In this document: positions 1 to 7,174 of the stretch, in pieces | How positions within the stretch are numbered: position 1 is the first letter of the stretch | Layout: each line of letters starts with the position of its first letter | Origin: Thermosynechococcus sp. HN-54 | GTDB taxonomy: Bacteria > Cyanobacteriota > Cyanobacteriia > Thermosynechococcales > Thermosynechococcaceae | Assembly: GCF_023650955.1 (NCBI RefSeq) | Contig: NZ_CP098039.1 | Coordinates: 1,922,001-1,986,000 of the forward strand | Direction: 5' to 3' | Length of the DNA: 64,000 bases | Translations under genes and position numbers: made by a program | Notes under the pieces: model-generated | What the model saw: the letters and a program-made list of their open reading frames with translations, nothing else | What the model was told of the DNA's origin: nothing | The model's database searches: none

Positions 1-356
1 AAAGCCAAAGGGCGCAACAGGGTTTCATAGCTTGTTAAGTTAAACGTTTCTCTGAGTTGAAGTCTCGGCCAAAGGTTCATGACCTCACCCGCGATCGCGA
101 GACCAACAATCACGAGGCCAAAACCACTGATGCGGTGCAGCAGTTGCAGCCGATCCACCGTGGCTGAACGTGGCCAAACCGTCATTAAACTCACAAAAAA
201 TGCGGTTAACCAAATCGCGATCGCGCTGAAGACATCAACACCACTTTTGATAGGAGCCTGTCCCATCACCCCTGCCAACCCCAAATCCGCGAGAATTGCT
301 GTTGCGACACCCAGGCTGAATAGAGCTATCCATCTCAAGAATCTAGGGTTGGGCAT
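1..356 (-). CDS. Membrane protein, 3' part cut off by window edge
   Basis: An open frame starts at ATG 356-354 and runs without a stop to the window edge, so only the first 118 residues are visible. They contain about three hydrophobic segments (roughly residues 7-30, 38-58 and 78-98), with arginines and a histidine between the second and third, which points to an integral membrane protein. I do not recognise the family. The overlapping plus-strand frame at 79-444 is rich in Pro, Arg and Thr and looks like its shadow. Coding is supported by the membrane-protein composition and HIP1-containing codons like those of neighbours. Confidence 0.6.
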   Translation of the reverse strand, partial: MPNPRFLRWIALFSLGVATAILADLGLAGVMGQAPIKSGVDVFSAIAIWLTAFFVSLMTVWPRSATVDRLQLLHRISGFGLVIVGLAIAGEVMNLWPRLQLRETFNLTSYETLLRPLA

Positions 357-505
357 GCTTCAAAGTACCTTGATCTTGAATCCGCGAGGGGGGCCGCGAC
401 AGTACCTGCCAAAGACATCGGGCGATCGCAAACAAATCAACTAAAAATTAATTTCAGTGGCAATCCTAGTGTAGCCAAGCAAGCGATAGACCTGTCATTA
501 GCGCC

Positions 506-511
506 TATAAT
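506..511 (+). promoter_or_regulatory. Probable -10 box for the DUF2555-coaBC-mutL transcript
   Basis: A perfect TATAAT lies 45 bases upstream of the DUF2555 start. No good -35 box is visible at the usual distance. A strong Shine-Dalgarno run (AGGAGG, 546-551) sits just before the ATG at 556. The transcript probably continues into coaBC and mutL because those genes overlap. Confidence 0.4.
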
Positions 512-555
512 TGTGACTAGTAGGCGCACTCTCTAGGCCTTCTGCAGGAGGGGGT

Positions 556-771
556 ATGCAGACAACCCACCACTACTCTCAAGAATACATTAACCACATA
601 ACCCCCCAAGAAGTAGCTGCCTTGGCACGACGGCTTGAGGAGGATGATTACGATACACCCTTTGCCGCCCTCGAAGACTGGCATCTGCTGCGCTCCATTG
701 CCTTTCAACGGCCAGAGCTGGTAGAGCCTTATCTGTATCTTCTGGATTTAGAAGCCTTTGACGAGTCCTAG
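556..771 (+). CDS. DUF2555 family small protein
   Basis: A 71-residue acidic soluble protein with no signal peptide or membrane segment. The central stretch (residues 15-60: LARRLEEDDYDTPF, then DWHLLRSIAFQRPELVEPYL) matches my memory of the cyanobacterial DUF2555 family, which is usually 70-75 residues. A strong AGGAGG precedes the ATG. The last 14 bases overlap the coaBC frame, so the two are probably translationally coupled. Its function is not known to me. Confidence 0.7.
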   Translation: MQTTHHYSQEYINHITPQEVAALARRLEEDDYDTPFAALEDWHLLRSIAFQRPELVEPYLYLLDLEAFDES

Positions 772-1975
772 GTCAGCTCCCCATCTATTGGTGGGGGTGG
801 GGGGTGGCATTGCCGCCTATAAAATCTGTGATGTGATCTCCACACAGGGGAAGGCGGGGTGGCAGGTTTCTGCCATCCTTTCAGAGACCGCCTCGCAGTT
901 CATTACGCCGTTGACCCTTTCCACCCTGTGCCGGCGATCGGTATTCACTGATGCTGATTTTTGGCATCCGCAGGCGCCGCGACCCTTGCATATTGAACTG
1001 GCGGAAACCGCAACACTGATGTTGATTGCCCCCCTGACGGCCAATACCTTGGCAAAACTGGTGCTGGGTTTGGCGGATAACCTGCTCACCAGTACGGTGC
1101 TGGCCTCGCAAATGCCAATTTTGGTGGCACCGGCCATGAACACGACCATGTGGGAGCAACCGACGGTGCAGACCCATTGGCAGCAACTACAACAGCAGCC
1201 CCGGTACCACTGTGTGCCGCCAGCCTATGGACGACTCGCCTGTGACAGTGTGGGTGTGGGACGCATGGCAGAGCCTCAGGAAATCATTGCCTATCTAGAC
1301 TCCTTGGCTTATACCCACGGCAAGCGAGACTTGGCTGGCAAGCACCTGCTGATTACCGCCGGCGGCACCCGTGAATATTGGGATGCAGTGCGCTTCATTG
1401 GTAATCCGGCAACGGGGAAAATGGGGATCGCTCTGGCAAGGGCAGCAATTCATCGCGGTGCAAGGGTGACGTTGATTCATGGGGCGATCGCCGAACCCCT
1501 ACCTCCCCAGGTGCATGCCATTGAAGCCATTGACAGTGAGGCCATGTCCAGAGCAGTCATGGAGGTTTGGCCAGAGGCCGATTGGCTAGTAATGGCGGCT
1601 GCGGTTGGGGATGTCCGCCCGGCGCAGCAGTGGTCGGGAAAGCTGCCCAAATCCGAGTTACCGGCGGCCTTGCCCCTGAAGCCTGTGCCCGATATTGTGC
1701 ACATGGCCGCTCAACGACGCCAGCCCCACCAACGGCTGATTGGTTTTGCCGCGCAAACGGGGGATATTGTGACGCCCGCTCGCGAGAAGCTAGAACGCAA
1801 GGGCTTGGATTTGATGGTTGCCAATGCGGTGGATCAAGCTGATTGTGGCTTTGGCAGCAGTGAAAACGCGGCGGTGGTTCTGGATCGGCAGGGGAGATCG
1901 CAAGCCCTGCCAAAAGTGCCAAAGCTGATTCTAGCGCACCAAATTTTTGATCTGGCTCAAGATTGGCTCTCATGA
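758..1975 (+). CDS. coaBC: Bifunctional phosphopantothenoylcysteine decarboxylase/synthetase
   Basis: Two steps of coenzyme A synthesis: joining of 4'-phosphopantothenate to cysteine and decarboxylation of the product. The N-terminal flavoprotein half (about residues 8-180) begins with LLVGVGGGIAAYK and carries PLTANTLAKL and the PAMNTTMW substrate-recognition motif. The C-terminal synthetase half (about 190-400) contains ITAGGTREYWDAVRFIGN and later GFAAQT. At 405 residues it is full length. The likely start is TTG at 758, inside the end of DUF2555; no ATG lies near the N-terminus. Its TGA overlaps the mutL ATG as ATGA. Confidence 0.93.
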   Translation: MTSPRSAPHLLVGVGGGIAAYKICDVISTQGKAGWQVSAILSETASQFITPLTLSTLCRRSVFTDADFWHPQAPRPLHIELAETATLMLIAPLTANTLAKLVLGLADNLLTSTVLASQMPILVAPAMNTTMWEQPTVQTHWQQLQQQPRYHCVPPAYGRLACDSVGVGRMAEPQEIIAYLDSLAYTHGKRDLAGKHLLITAGGTREYWDAVRFIGNPATGKMGIALARAAIHRGARVTLIHGAIAEPLPPQVHAIEAIDSEAMSRAVMEVWPEADWLVMAAAVGDVRPAQQWSGKLPKSELPAALPLKPVPDIVHMAAQRRQPHQRLIGFAAQTGDIVTPAREKLERKGLDLMVANAVDQADCGFGSSENAAVVLDRQGRSQALPKVPKLILAHQIFDLAQDWLS

Positions 1976-3594
1976 GCAGTGCTGAGGCTCTGACAGTTGT
2001 CCCCTTACCGCTGGAACTGCAACGGGCGATCGCTGCCGCTGAAACCCTCGACTCCCTTGCTACGGTAGTACAGGAACTGGTGGAAAATGCCCTTGATGCT
2101 AGGGCAAGTCGGATTCATCTCCACTGGCAGTCCGCAGCATGGCGCCTTGAAGTCACGGACAATGGTGAAGGCATTCGCTGGGCAGATCTCACCCAAGTGG
2201 CTTTGCCCTACACCAGTAGCAAATTGCCCGCCACAGGGAAGTTGGCCGACATCACCACGTTAGGATTTCGTGGTCAGGCTCTCCACAGTCTAGCCCAAAT
2301 GGCTCAGTTAACGATTTGCAGTCGCCACCGCGAGGCGGATACTGGCTGGCGAGTGAGTTATGATGCCCAAGGCCAAGTGCGCAGTCAACGACCGCAGGGA
2401 ATGGCAGTGGGGACTCGCGTGATGGCTGAGCAACTGTTTCAGAACTGGCCACAACGACAGCAGGCAGTCAACCCGAAACAAGTTCAGCGGCGCCTTCAGG
2501 AAATTGCCCTCTGTTTCCCCCAAGTGGCTTGGCATCTCCTTAAGGATGGTAAGCGATGGGGTCACTGGCCGGCGGTGGCGTCTTTGGGCGATCGCCTGCT
2601 GCAACTGATCCCGCAACTCCATCCCCAAGATCTGCGCCAAATGAGCGATGCGCAAATTGAATTAGTTTTGGCACCGCCGGATCGCCACCATCGCCCTCGC
2701 CCCGATGGGTTAGGCGTTGCCGTCAATGGCCGGTGGGTCGAACTCCACAGCGATCCCTCGTGGCAGCAGGTGATTCTTGAGGCCTTTGGGCGCGGCCTAC
2801 CGCGGCAGCGCTTTCCCCTGTGCATTGCCCATCTCCATTTGCCCCCCACCGCAATTGATTGGTTCGCAGAACCGCAAAAGCGCACGATTTATCTGCGGGA
2901 GCCAGAGCAATGGCAGGCTCTTTTGGGAGAACGCATTGGCCAACTGCTGGCCTCGCCCACTGTCCCCACAACCAGCTACCACCTGCTCAAGGCGGCGGAA
3001 CCCCCTGGCCACTATCGTACGCTGTTGTCGCAACAGGCACCTCAACGTTCCTTGCCTGCCCTCAAAGTGGTCGGGCAGTTGCACAATACCTACATCGTTG
3101 TTGAGCATGCAGAGGGCATTTGGTTAATTGAGCAGCACATTGCCCATGAACGGGTACTCTATGAGCAGATTGAAGCGGATTGGCAGGCGGTGGAGCTAGA
3201 GCAGCCGGTGTTGGTGGAAGCCCTCACAGAAACGCAAGTGCAACGCTGTCAAGACTGGGGGTTAGCGATCGCTCCCTTTGGGGTACAGCTTTGGGCAGTG
3301 CGCAGTGTCCCCTCTCTTTTGCGCGATCGCCCAGATGTAGTGGCCGCCCTGATTGAACTCAGCCAAGTAGCGGATCTAACGGCTGCCAAGGTCGCCGTTG
3401 CCTGTCGCAGTGCCATTCGTAACGGCACGCCCCTCACCCTTGCGGAAATGCAAACCTTGGTGGATCAGTGGTATCGCTGTCGTCAACCCCACACCTGTCC
3501 CCATGGCCGTCCGATCTGCCTGCAATTACAGGAATCTGCCCTTGCCCGTTTTTTCCGTCGTCACTGGGTAGTGGGCAAAAGCCACGGTATTTAG
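1972..3594 (+). CDS. mutL: DNA mismatch repair protein MutL
   Basis: A GHKL ATPase that couples MutS recognition to downstream mismatch repair. The N-terminal ATPase motifs are clear: ELVENALDARA (near residue 38), DNGEGI, and TLGFRGQALHSL. The C-terminal dimerisation/endonuclease domain has CPHGRP at about 509-514. The usual metal-binding motif DQHAxxExxxxE reads EQHIAHERVLYE at 387-398, with changes at the first and fourth positions. The ATG at 1972 is chosen because it overlaps the coaBC stop as ATGA; the frame also extends to a TTG at 1963. It ends in a 4-base convergent overlap with the NADAR gene. Confidence 0.93.
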   Translation: MSSAEALTVVPLPLELQRAIAAAETLDSLATVVQELVENALDARASRIHLHWQSAAWRLEVTDNGEGIRWADLTQVALPYTSSKLPATGKLADITTLGFRGQALHSLAQMAQLTICSRHREADTGWRVSYDAQGQVRSQRPQGMAVGTRVMAEQLFQNWPQRQQAVNPKQVQRRLQEIALCFPQVAWHLLKDGKRWGHWPAVASLGDRLLQLIPQLHPQDLRQMSDAQIELVLAPPDRHHRPRPDGLGVAVNGRWVELHSDPSWQQVILEAFGRGLPRQRFPLCIAHLHLPPTAIDWFAEPQKRTIYLREPEQWQALLGERIGQLLASPTVPTTSYHLLKAAEPPGHYRTLLSQQAPQRSLPALKVVGQLHNTYIVVEHAEGIWLIEQHIAHERVLYEQIEADWQAVELEQPVLVEALTETQVQRCQDWGLAIAPFGVQLWAVRSVPSLLRDRPDVVAALIELSQVADLTAAKVAVACRSAIRNGTPLTLAEMQTLVDQWYRCRQPHTCPHGRPICLQLQESALARFFRRHWVVGKSHGI

Positions 3595-4082
3595 CTGGAT
3601 TGAGGATGGTCTATTGTCGTGAACCGATGCAAATCTGCCCCTTGGCGCAGACAGTGCCGTAGATGCATCAGCAACCGCCCTAGGTAGTTACAGCCTTGGC
3701 GATCGCGCCCACAGCCCCAATAGCTATCCACGGGTGAATCCTCCACCAACTCCTCATCTCCCGTTGCCAACAGCAGTTCCCGCAGCTCGGGATGGGTGGT
3801 AAACTTCGCCACAAGGGCACGCCACATGACCTGCTGTTTCAGTTGATCCCAGTGGGGATGAACCGGATAGCGACCACTGCGGCCAAGTTGGGCAGCGGCT
3901 TCAGGGGTTGGGGCAGTGCGAATCCTATGACCAAAGGCTTCATGGGGGGTGCCGAAGAATTTATGGGCTTGGTAGTAGTGCTCCGCTGTTGGCCAGTAAT
4001 AGCCCTCCAAGGTAAACCCATGGGGAGAGAAATTGGAAAAACTGCCGTAGGCCTCGTTGACGCGATAAAAGTAGATTGTCAT
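3591..4082 (-). CDS. NADAR/YbiA-like family protein
   Basis: A 163-residue soluble protein matching the NADAR (YbiA) fold, whose members are N-glycosidases acting on riboflavin intermediates or ADP-ribose. Diagnostic stretches are FYRVNEAYGSFSNFSPHGF at the start, WPTAEHYYQAHKF (about 30-42), and the C-terminal DSYWGCGRDRQGCNYLGRLLM. The first Met codon (4082-4080) is preferred over a TTG six bases upstream. The substrate in this organism cannot be told from sequence. It converges on mutL and overlaps its end by four bases. Confidence 0.85.
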   Translation of the reverse strand: MTIYFYRVNEAYGSFSNFSPHGFTLEGYYWPTAEHYYQAHKFFGTPHEAFGHRIRTAPTPEAAAQLGRSGRYPVHPHWDQLKQQVMWRALVAKFTTHPELRELLLATGDEELVEDSPVDSYWGCGRDRQGCNYLGRLLMHLRHCLRQGADLHRFTTIDHPQSS

Positions 4083-4325
4083 TGCCAACCGCGTTCCCGC
4101 ACCCCTTGATCACCTAAGCATTAATGAGGACTGAGATCATCATGCCCCAAATACAGCCCTTTTCGCAGGGAGACAACGCGCTCAAAACAGTTCAAATTGC
4201 CGTGGGACATTCCAAGTCCCTATTTTAGGAAGGGGCGGTCGGCAAACTTGAGAATCTAGGGACGGATCCTTGCTAAGATGAGCCTCATGGGTACGTTGAG
4301 ACCTACTTTGTTGTTGGGGTTTGAT

Positions 4326-4730
4326 ATGAAACGTTTTTGGGCGATGGTTTGCGCACTTTTCCTAAGTGTGTCACTGCTGCTGACCAGTTGTGCCAATGTG
4401 CCCACGGGGCTAACGGGGAATTTTCGTGAAGATACCCTTGCGCTGATCAGTAGCTTGCGCGAAGCGATCGCCCTACCTGAGAATGACCCCAACAAGAAGG
4501 CGGCTCAAGCAGAGGCGCGCAAAAAGCTGAATGATTTCTTTGCCCTCTATCGTCGCGATGACTCCCTGCGATCGCTCTCCTCCTTTATGACGATGCAAAC
4601 TGCCCTCAACTCCCTCGCGGGTCATTACAGTTCCTATCCCAATCGTCCCCTGCCGGAGAAGCTGAAAGCTCGCCTTGAACAGGAATTTCGCCAAGTCGAA
4701 CTCGCCCTTGAACGGGAAAGCAAATCTTAG
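4326..4730 (+). CDS. psb27: Photosystem II assembly lipoprotein Psb27
   Basis: A 134-residue lumenal lipoprotein that binds CP43 during photosystem II assembly and repair, before the manganese cluster is installed. A signal peptide with the lipobox LTSC (Cys about residue 23) precedes a roughly 110-residue four-helix domain containing ALISSLREAIALPENDP and RDDSLRSLSSFMTMQTALNSL. The ATG at 4326 gives a normal signal peptide; in-frame upstream starts would place 16 odd residues before it. The dipeptidase gene follows 2 bases after its stop. Confidence 0.93.
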   Translation: MKRFWAMVCALFLSVSLLLTSCANVPTGLTGNFREDTLALISSLREAIALPENDPNKKAAQAEARKKLNDFFALYRRDDSLRSLSSFMTMQTALNSLAGHYSSYPNRPLPEKLKARLEQEFRQVELALERESKS

Positions 4731-4732
4731 GT

Positions 4733-5449
4733 GTGTTGAGCGTGGCAAAACCCTACACCCACATTCCTATTCAAGAGTGTGGGGAACCCCTCGTGCCTAT
4801 TCCGGATGCATTTCTAAAGCTACAACCCCATCCCTATCAATCCCTTGGTGCCCCCTATGGCAAGGCCTCTCCCTTTTGGTTACGGCTGGGGGTTATTGCT
4901 GCCCTTGAGCGTGCCCAAGCCTTCCTCGCCCCCTACGGCTGGCAACTGGCAATTTTTGATGCCTACCGCCCCATTGCGGTGCAGCAGTTTATGGTGGCGC
5001 ACACCTTTGCCACCCTTTGTCGCCAGCAGGGATATGATCCCCAAATAATAGAGCCAGCGATCGCCAGCGAGATTTGGCAGCAGGTTTATCAATTTTGGGC
5101 CGTGCCCAGTTCAGACCCTCAGCAACCACCGCCCCACAGTACCGGTGCTGCCGTCGATCTCACCCTCGCTGACCCAGCAGGCCATCCTTTGGAGATGGGG
5201 GGCGCTATTGATGAAGTTTCTGCACGTTCCTTTCCCGATTTTTATGATCGCTACCCTGAAGAGACCCATGCCGCCTGCTTTGCCCAACGCCGCCAAATTC
5301 TTTATCAAGCCATGCACCGTGCCGGATTTCAACGCCATCCCCATGAGTGGTGGCACTTTTCCCTTGGGGATCAGTTGTGGGCTTGGCAACTGCGGCAAGA
5401 AACTGGTCAGCAGGACATCATTGCTCGCTATGGCCGCATTGATCTTTGA
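4733..5449 (+). CDS. M15 family D-Ala-D-Ala dipeptidase (VanX-like)
   Basis: A 238-residue peptidase M15D homolog expected to hydrolyse D-Ala-D-Ala in peptidoglycan precursor turnover. The zinc-binding motif SxHxxGxAxD is seen as HSTGAAVDLTL (about 141-151), the third zinc ligand in EWWHF (about 205-209), and the conserved FDAYRPIAVQQFM lies near residue 76. No signal peptide is evident, so it is probably cytoplasmic. GTG 4733, TTG 4736 or GTG 4742 could each be the start. It follows psb27 after two bases, suggesting a shared transcript. Confidence 0.85.
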   Translation: MLSVAKPYTHIPIQECGEPLVPIPDAFLKLQPHPYQSLGAPYGKASPFWLRLGVIAALERAQAFLAPYGWQLAIFDAYRPIAVQQFMVAHTFATLCRQQGYDPQIIEPAIASEIWQQVYQFWAVPSSDPQQPPPHSTGAAVDLTLADPAGHPLEMGGAIDEVSARSFPDFYDRYPEETHAACFAQRRQILYQAMHRAGFQRHPHEWWHFSLGDQLWAWQLRQETGQQDIIARYGRIDL

Positions 5450-5463
5450 GGCTGGGTCATCCC

Positions 5464-5700
5464 TTAGAGTTTGTTGAGATTCAAGCCGGCTTCTTTGGCA
5501 AAGGCACTCAGCCCTTTGCGCTCAAGGGTTTTAATGGCTTTAGTAGAAAGGCGCAGTCGCACCCAACGTTTGCCCTCTGGCCACCACACCCGTTTCCATT
5601 GCAAATTCACTTCCTGCAGTTTTTTTGTCCGCCGGTGGGAGTGGGAAATCGCGTAGGCGTTATTGGCTTTTTTTCCAGTCAGTTGACAAACGCGGCTCAT
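5464..5700 (-). CDS. rpmB: 50S ribosomal protein L28
   Basis: A 78-residue ribosomal protein of the large subunit, rich in Lys and Arg. It begins [20 protein letters not shown], the usual L28 opening, and contains [14 protein letters not shown] and [14 protein letters not shown]. The frame can be extended 26 codons upstream, but family length and the characteristic N-terminus fix the start at 5700. It ends 14 bases from the convergent dipeptidase gene. Confidence 0.96.
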   Translation of the reverse strand: MSRVCQLTGKKANNAYAISHSHRRTKKLQEVNLQWKRVWWPEGKRWVRLRLSTKAIKTLERKGLSAFAKEAGLNLNKL

Positions 5701-5781
5701 TGGTTTTCTCCCCTGCAAGGCAATGTGATGCAAAATAACCAAGACTCTTAGCGTAACATATTCCACCGTGAAAGGCACGGC

Positions 5782-6420
5782 CTATTTGAAGGTTTCCTTG
5801 AGGACGGTGCGGGCCGCCAAGTGATTGCGGGTGGTGGTTAAAATTTCTGCTTCTCGCAGCAGGCGATCGTAGGTGGACTGTAGTTCCAAAAGCCGTTGCT
5901 GCTCTTGGGCGACACCGCGAAAATTGCTGGCGATCCAGTAGGACAGTTCAAGGGCAGTGGTCGGCACATCCGGCGGCAGTTCCATGGGTTGCTCAGTCAA
6001 CTTCGCTGAAAGCCGCACCACATCCTCAAGAAGTTGCCGCACTTCCTTGGCCAAGGGGCGCAGGTCAATGCTGGTGGGTTCATCCTCAATCCACTCCACC
6101 AGTCCAACCCGATAGGGTTTTTCGCGCACATAGTCCAGAATGCGAAACCGCTGCTGTCCGAGGGAGTCAATGAGCATGCGGTCATCGGGGAGCCGTTCGT
6201 AGCGACGCACTTCGGCACAACAGCCCACAGTGGCTGGCCGCCCCGTTTGGGGATCCCACATCACGATGCCAAAGCGGCGATCGCTCTCGAGAATCGTATT
6301 CATCATGATGCGGTAGCGAAATTCAAAAATATGCAGTGGCAGGGGTCGCCCCGGAAAGAGCACAAGATCGGGCAGAGGAAAAATGGGGAGTTCGCGAACG
6401 GCAATGGACGAAAAAGCCAT
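5782..6420 (-). CDS. LON N-terminal substrate-binding domain protein
   Basis: A 212-residue protein made only of the LON substrate-binding domain (PUA-like fold) followed by a helical tail. Seen: RELPIFPLPDLVLFPGRPLPLHIFE (split here as PLPDLVLFPG and PLHIFEFRYR) near the N-terminus, a cysteine pair in VGCCAEV, and a C-terminal helical region rich in Leu, Arg and Glu. It lacks the AAA+ and protease domains of Lon. Homologs are standard in cyanobacteria and plastids, but the role is unclear to me; binding of unfolded protein is an inference from the domain. Confidence 0.85.
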   Translation of the reverse strand: MAFSSIAVRELPIFPLPDLVLFPGRPLPLHIFEFRYRIMMNTILESDRRFGIVMWDPQTGRPATVGCCAEVRRYERLPDDRMLIDSLGQQRFRILDYVREKPYRVGLVEWIEDEPTSIDLRPLAKEVRQLLEDVVRLSAKLTEQPMELPPDVPTTALELSYWIASNFRGVAQEQQRLLELQSTYDRLLREAEILTTTRNHLAARTVLKETFK

Positions 6421-6479
6421 AATGACAGCGCACAGAAGCCAATGCTTCTATCGTACCGCACTTTGCAGGCTTGCTAGGA

Positions 6480-6563
6480 TGCGGAACCGGGGACTTGAAC
6501 CCCGAAGTCCTTGCGGACACTAGAACCTGAATCTAGCGCGTCTACCAATTCCGCCAGTTCCGC
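6480..6563 (-). tRNA. tRNA-Leu (anticodon CAG)
   Basis: On the minus strand the RNA starts GCGGAAC and ends GTTCCGC plus discriminator A, forming a perfect 7-bp acceptor stem. The anticodon stem CTAGA/TCTAG encloses a TTCAGGT loop, giving anticodon CAG. A long variable arm (GTCCGCAAGGAC) marks a class II tRNA, and the T-arm contains GTTCAAGTC. No CCA is encoded. Confidence 0.96.
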
Positions 6564-6622
6564 TCTCAATCGCTTTGGTCAGCGATCTTTTATTATCCTT
6601 GGTTCAGCTGAGTTCTGTCAAC

Positions 6623-7057
6623 TCATGAGTTGCCCCTAAAGGTGAGCACAAAGGGCTGACCATCCAGTTGACCATTGCCCGCCAAGTTGAGAATCGACTG
6701 CTGACGACCATAGCGGATATTGAGCGTGCCATCGGCATCAGCCATCCCAGAACTGGTCAAGCGAATGCGCAGCGTGTAGGCATCTTGCTGAATCACCTTG
6801 CCGGCGAAGGCAATGAAGTTCCCACTGTCAAGCTGCATGTTGATGTCCGCCACCTGCTGCGGATCAATCACAATGCTCATAAACGTCACTTTTTGGCTTG
6901 GACGCCCACCCATACGGAATAGCCCCTCTCCTATATCGGCGTAGAAGGTGATGCCCGCCGGTTGTGCTGGCTGCGCCACCATTGGCGGCAGTGGCGGGGC
7001 GATCGCCCCGATAGTCAGGGCAAGAAGACTAGCCACAATACTGCTGCTGTTGCTCAC
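6623..7057 (-). CDS. Secreted protein of unknown function
   Basis: A 144-residue protein with an N-terminal hydrophobic signal-like segment (residues 6-22) ending near a Pro-rich stretch and PMVAQPAQPA, so probably exported. The rest is polar with beta-strand character and no cysteines after the signal. I do not recognise the family. It lies alone between tRNA-Leu and the helicase gene, all on the minus strand. Confidence 0.65.
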   Translation of the reverse strand: MSNSSSIVASLLALTIGAIAPPLPPMVAQPAQPAGITFYADIGEGLFRMGGRPSQKVTFMSIVIDPQQVADINMQLDSGNFIAFAGKVIQQDAYTLRIRLTSSGMADADGTLNIRYGRQQSILNLAGNGQLDGQPFVLTFRGNS

Positions 7058-7174
7058 GGCAAATTCCTAGGCCACTTCTGTCCATCATGACGCTCAACAG
7101 ACTGGACTCCCCTCGCCGCTGTCGAATCCTGCCACAAAACTTAGCATTTAGAGCTGTATTAAAGTGGGCTTGAC

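Noticed and set aside
79-444. Plus-strand frame of 121 codons
   Set aside because: Composition (Pro, Arg, Thr, no family pattern) looks like a shadow of the minus-strand membrane protein that is open to the window edge.
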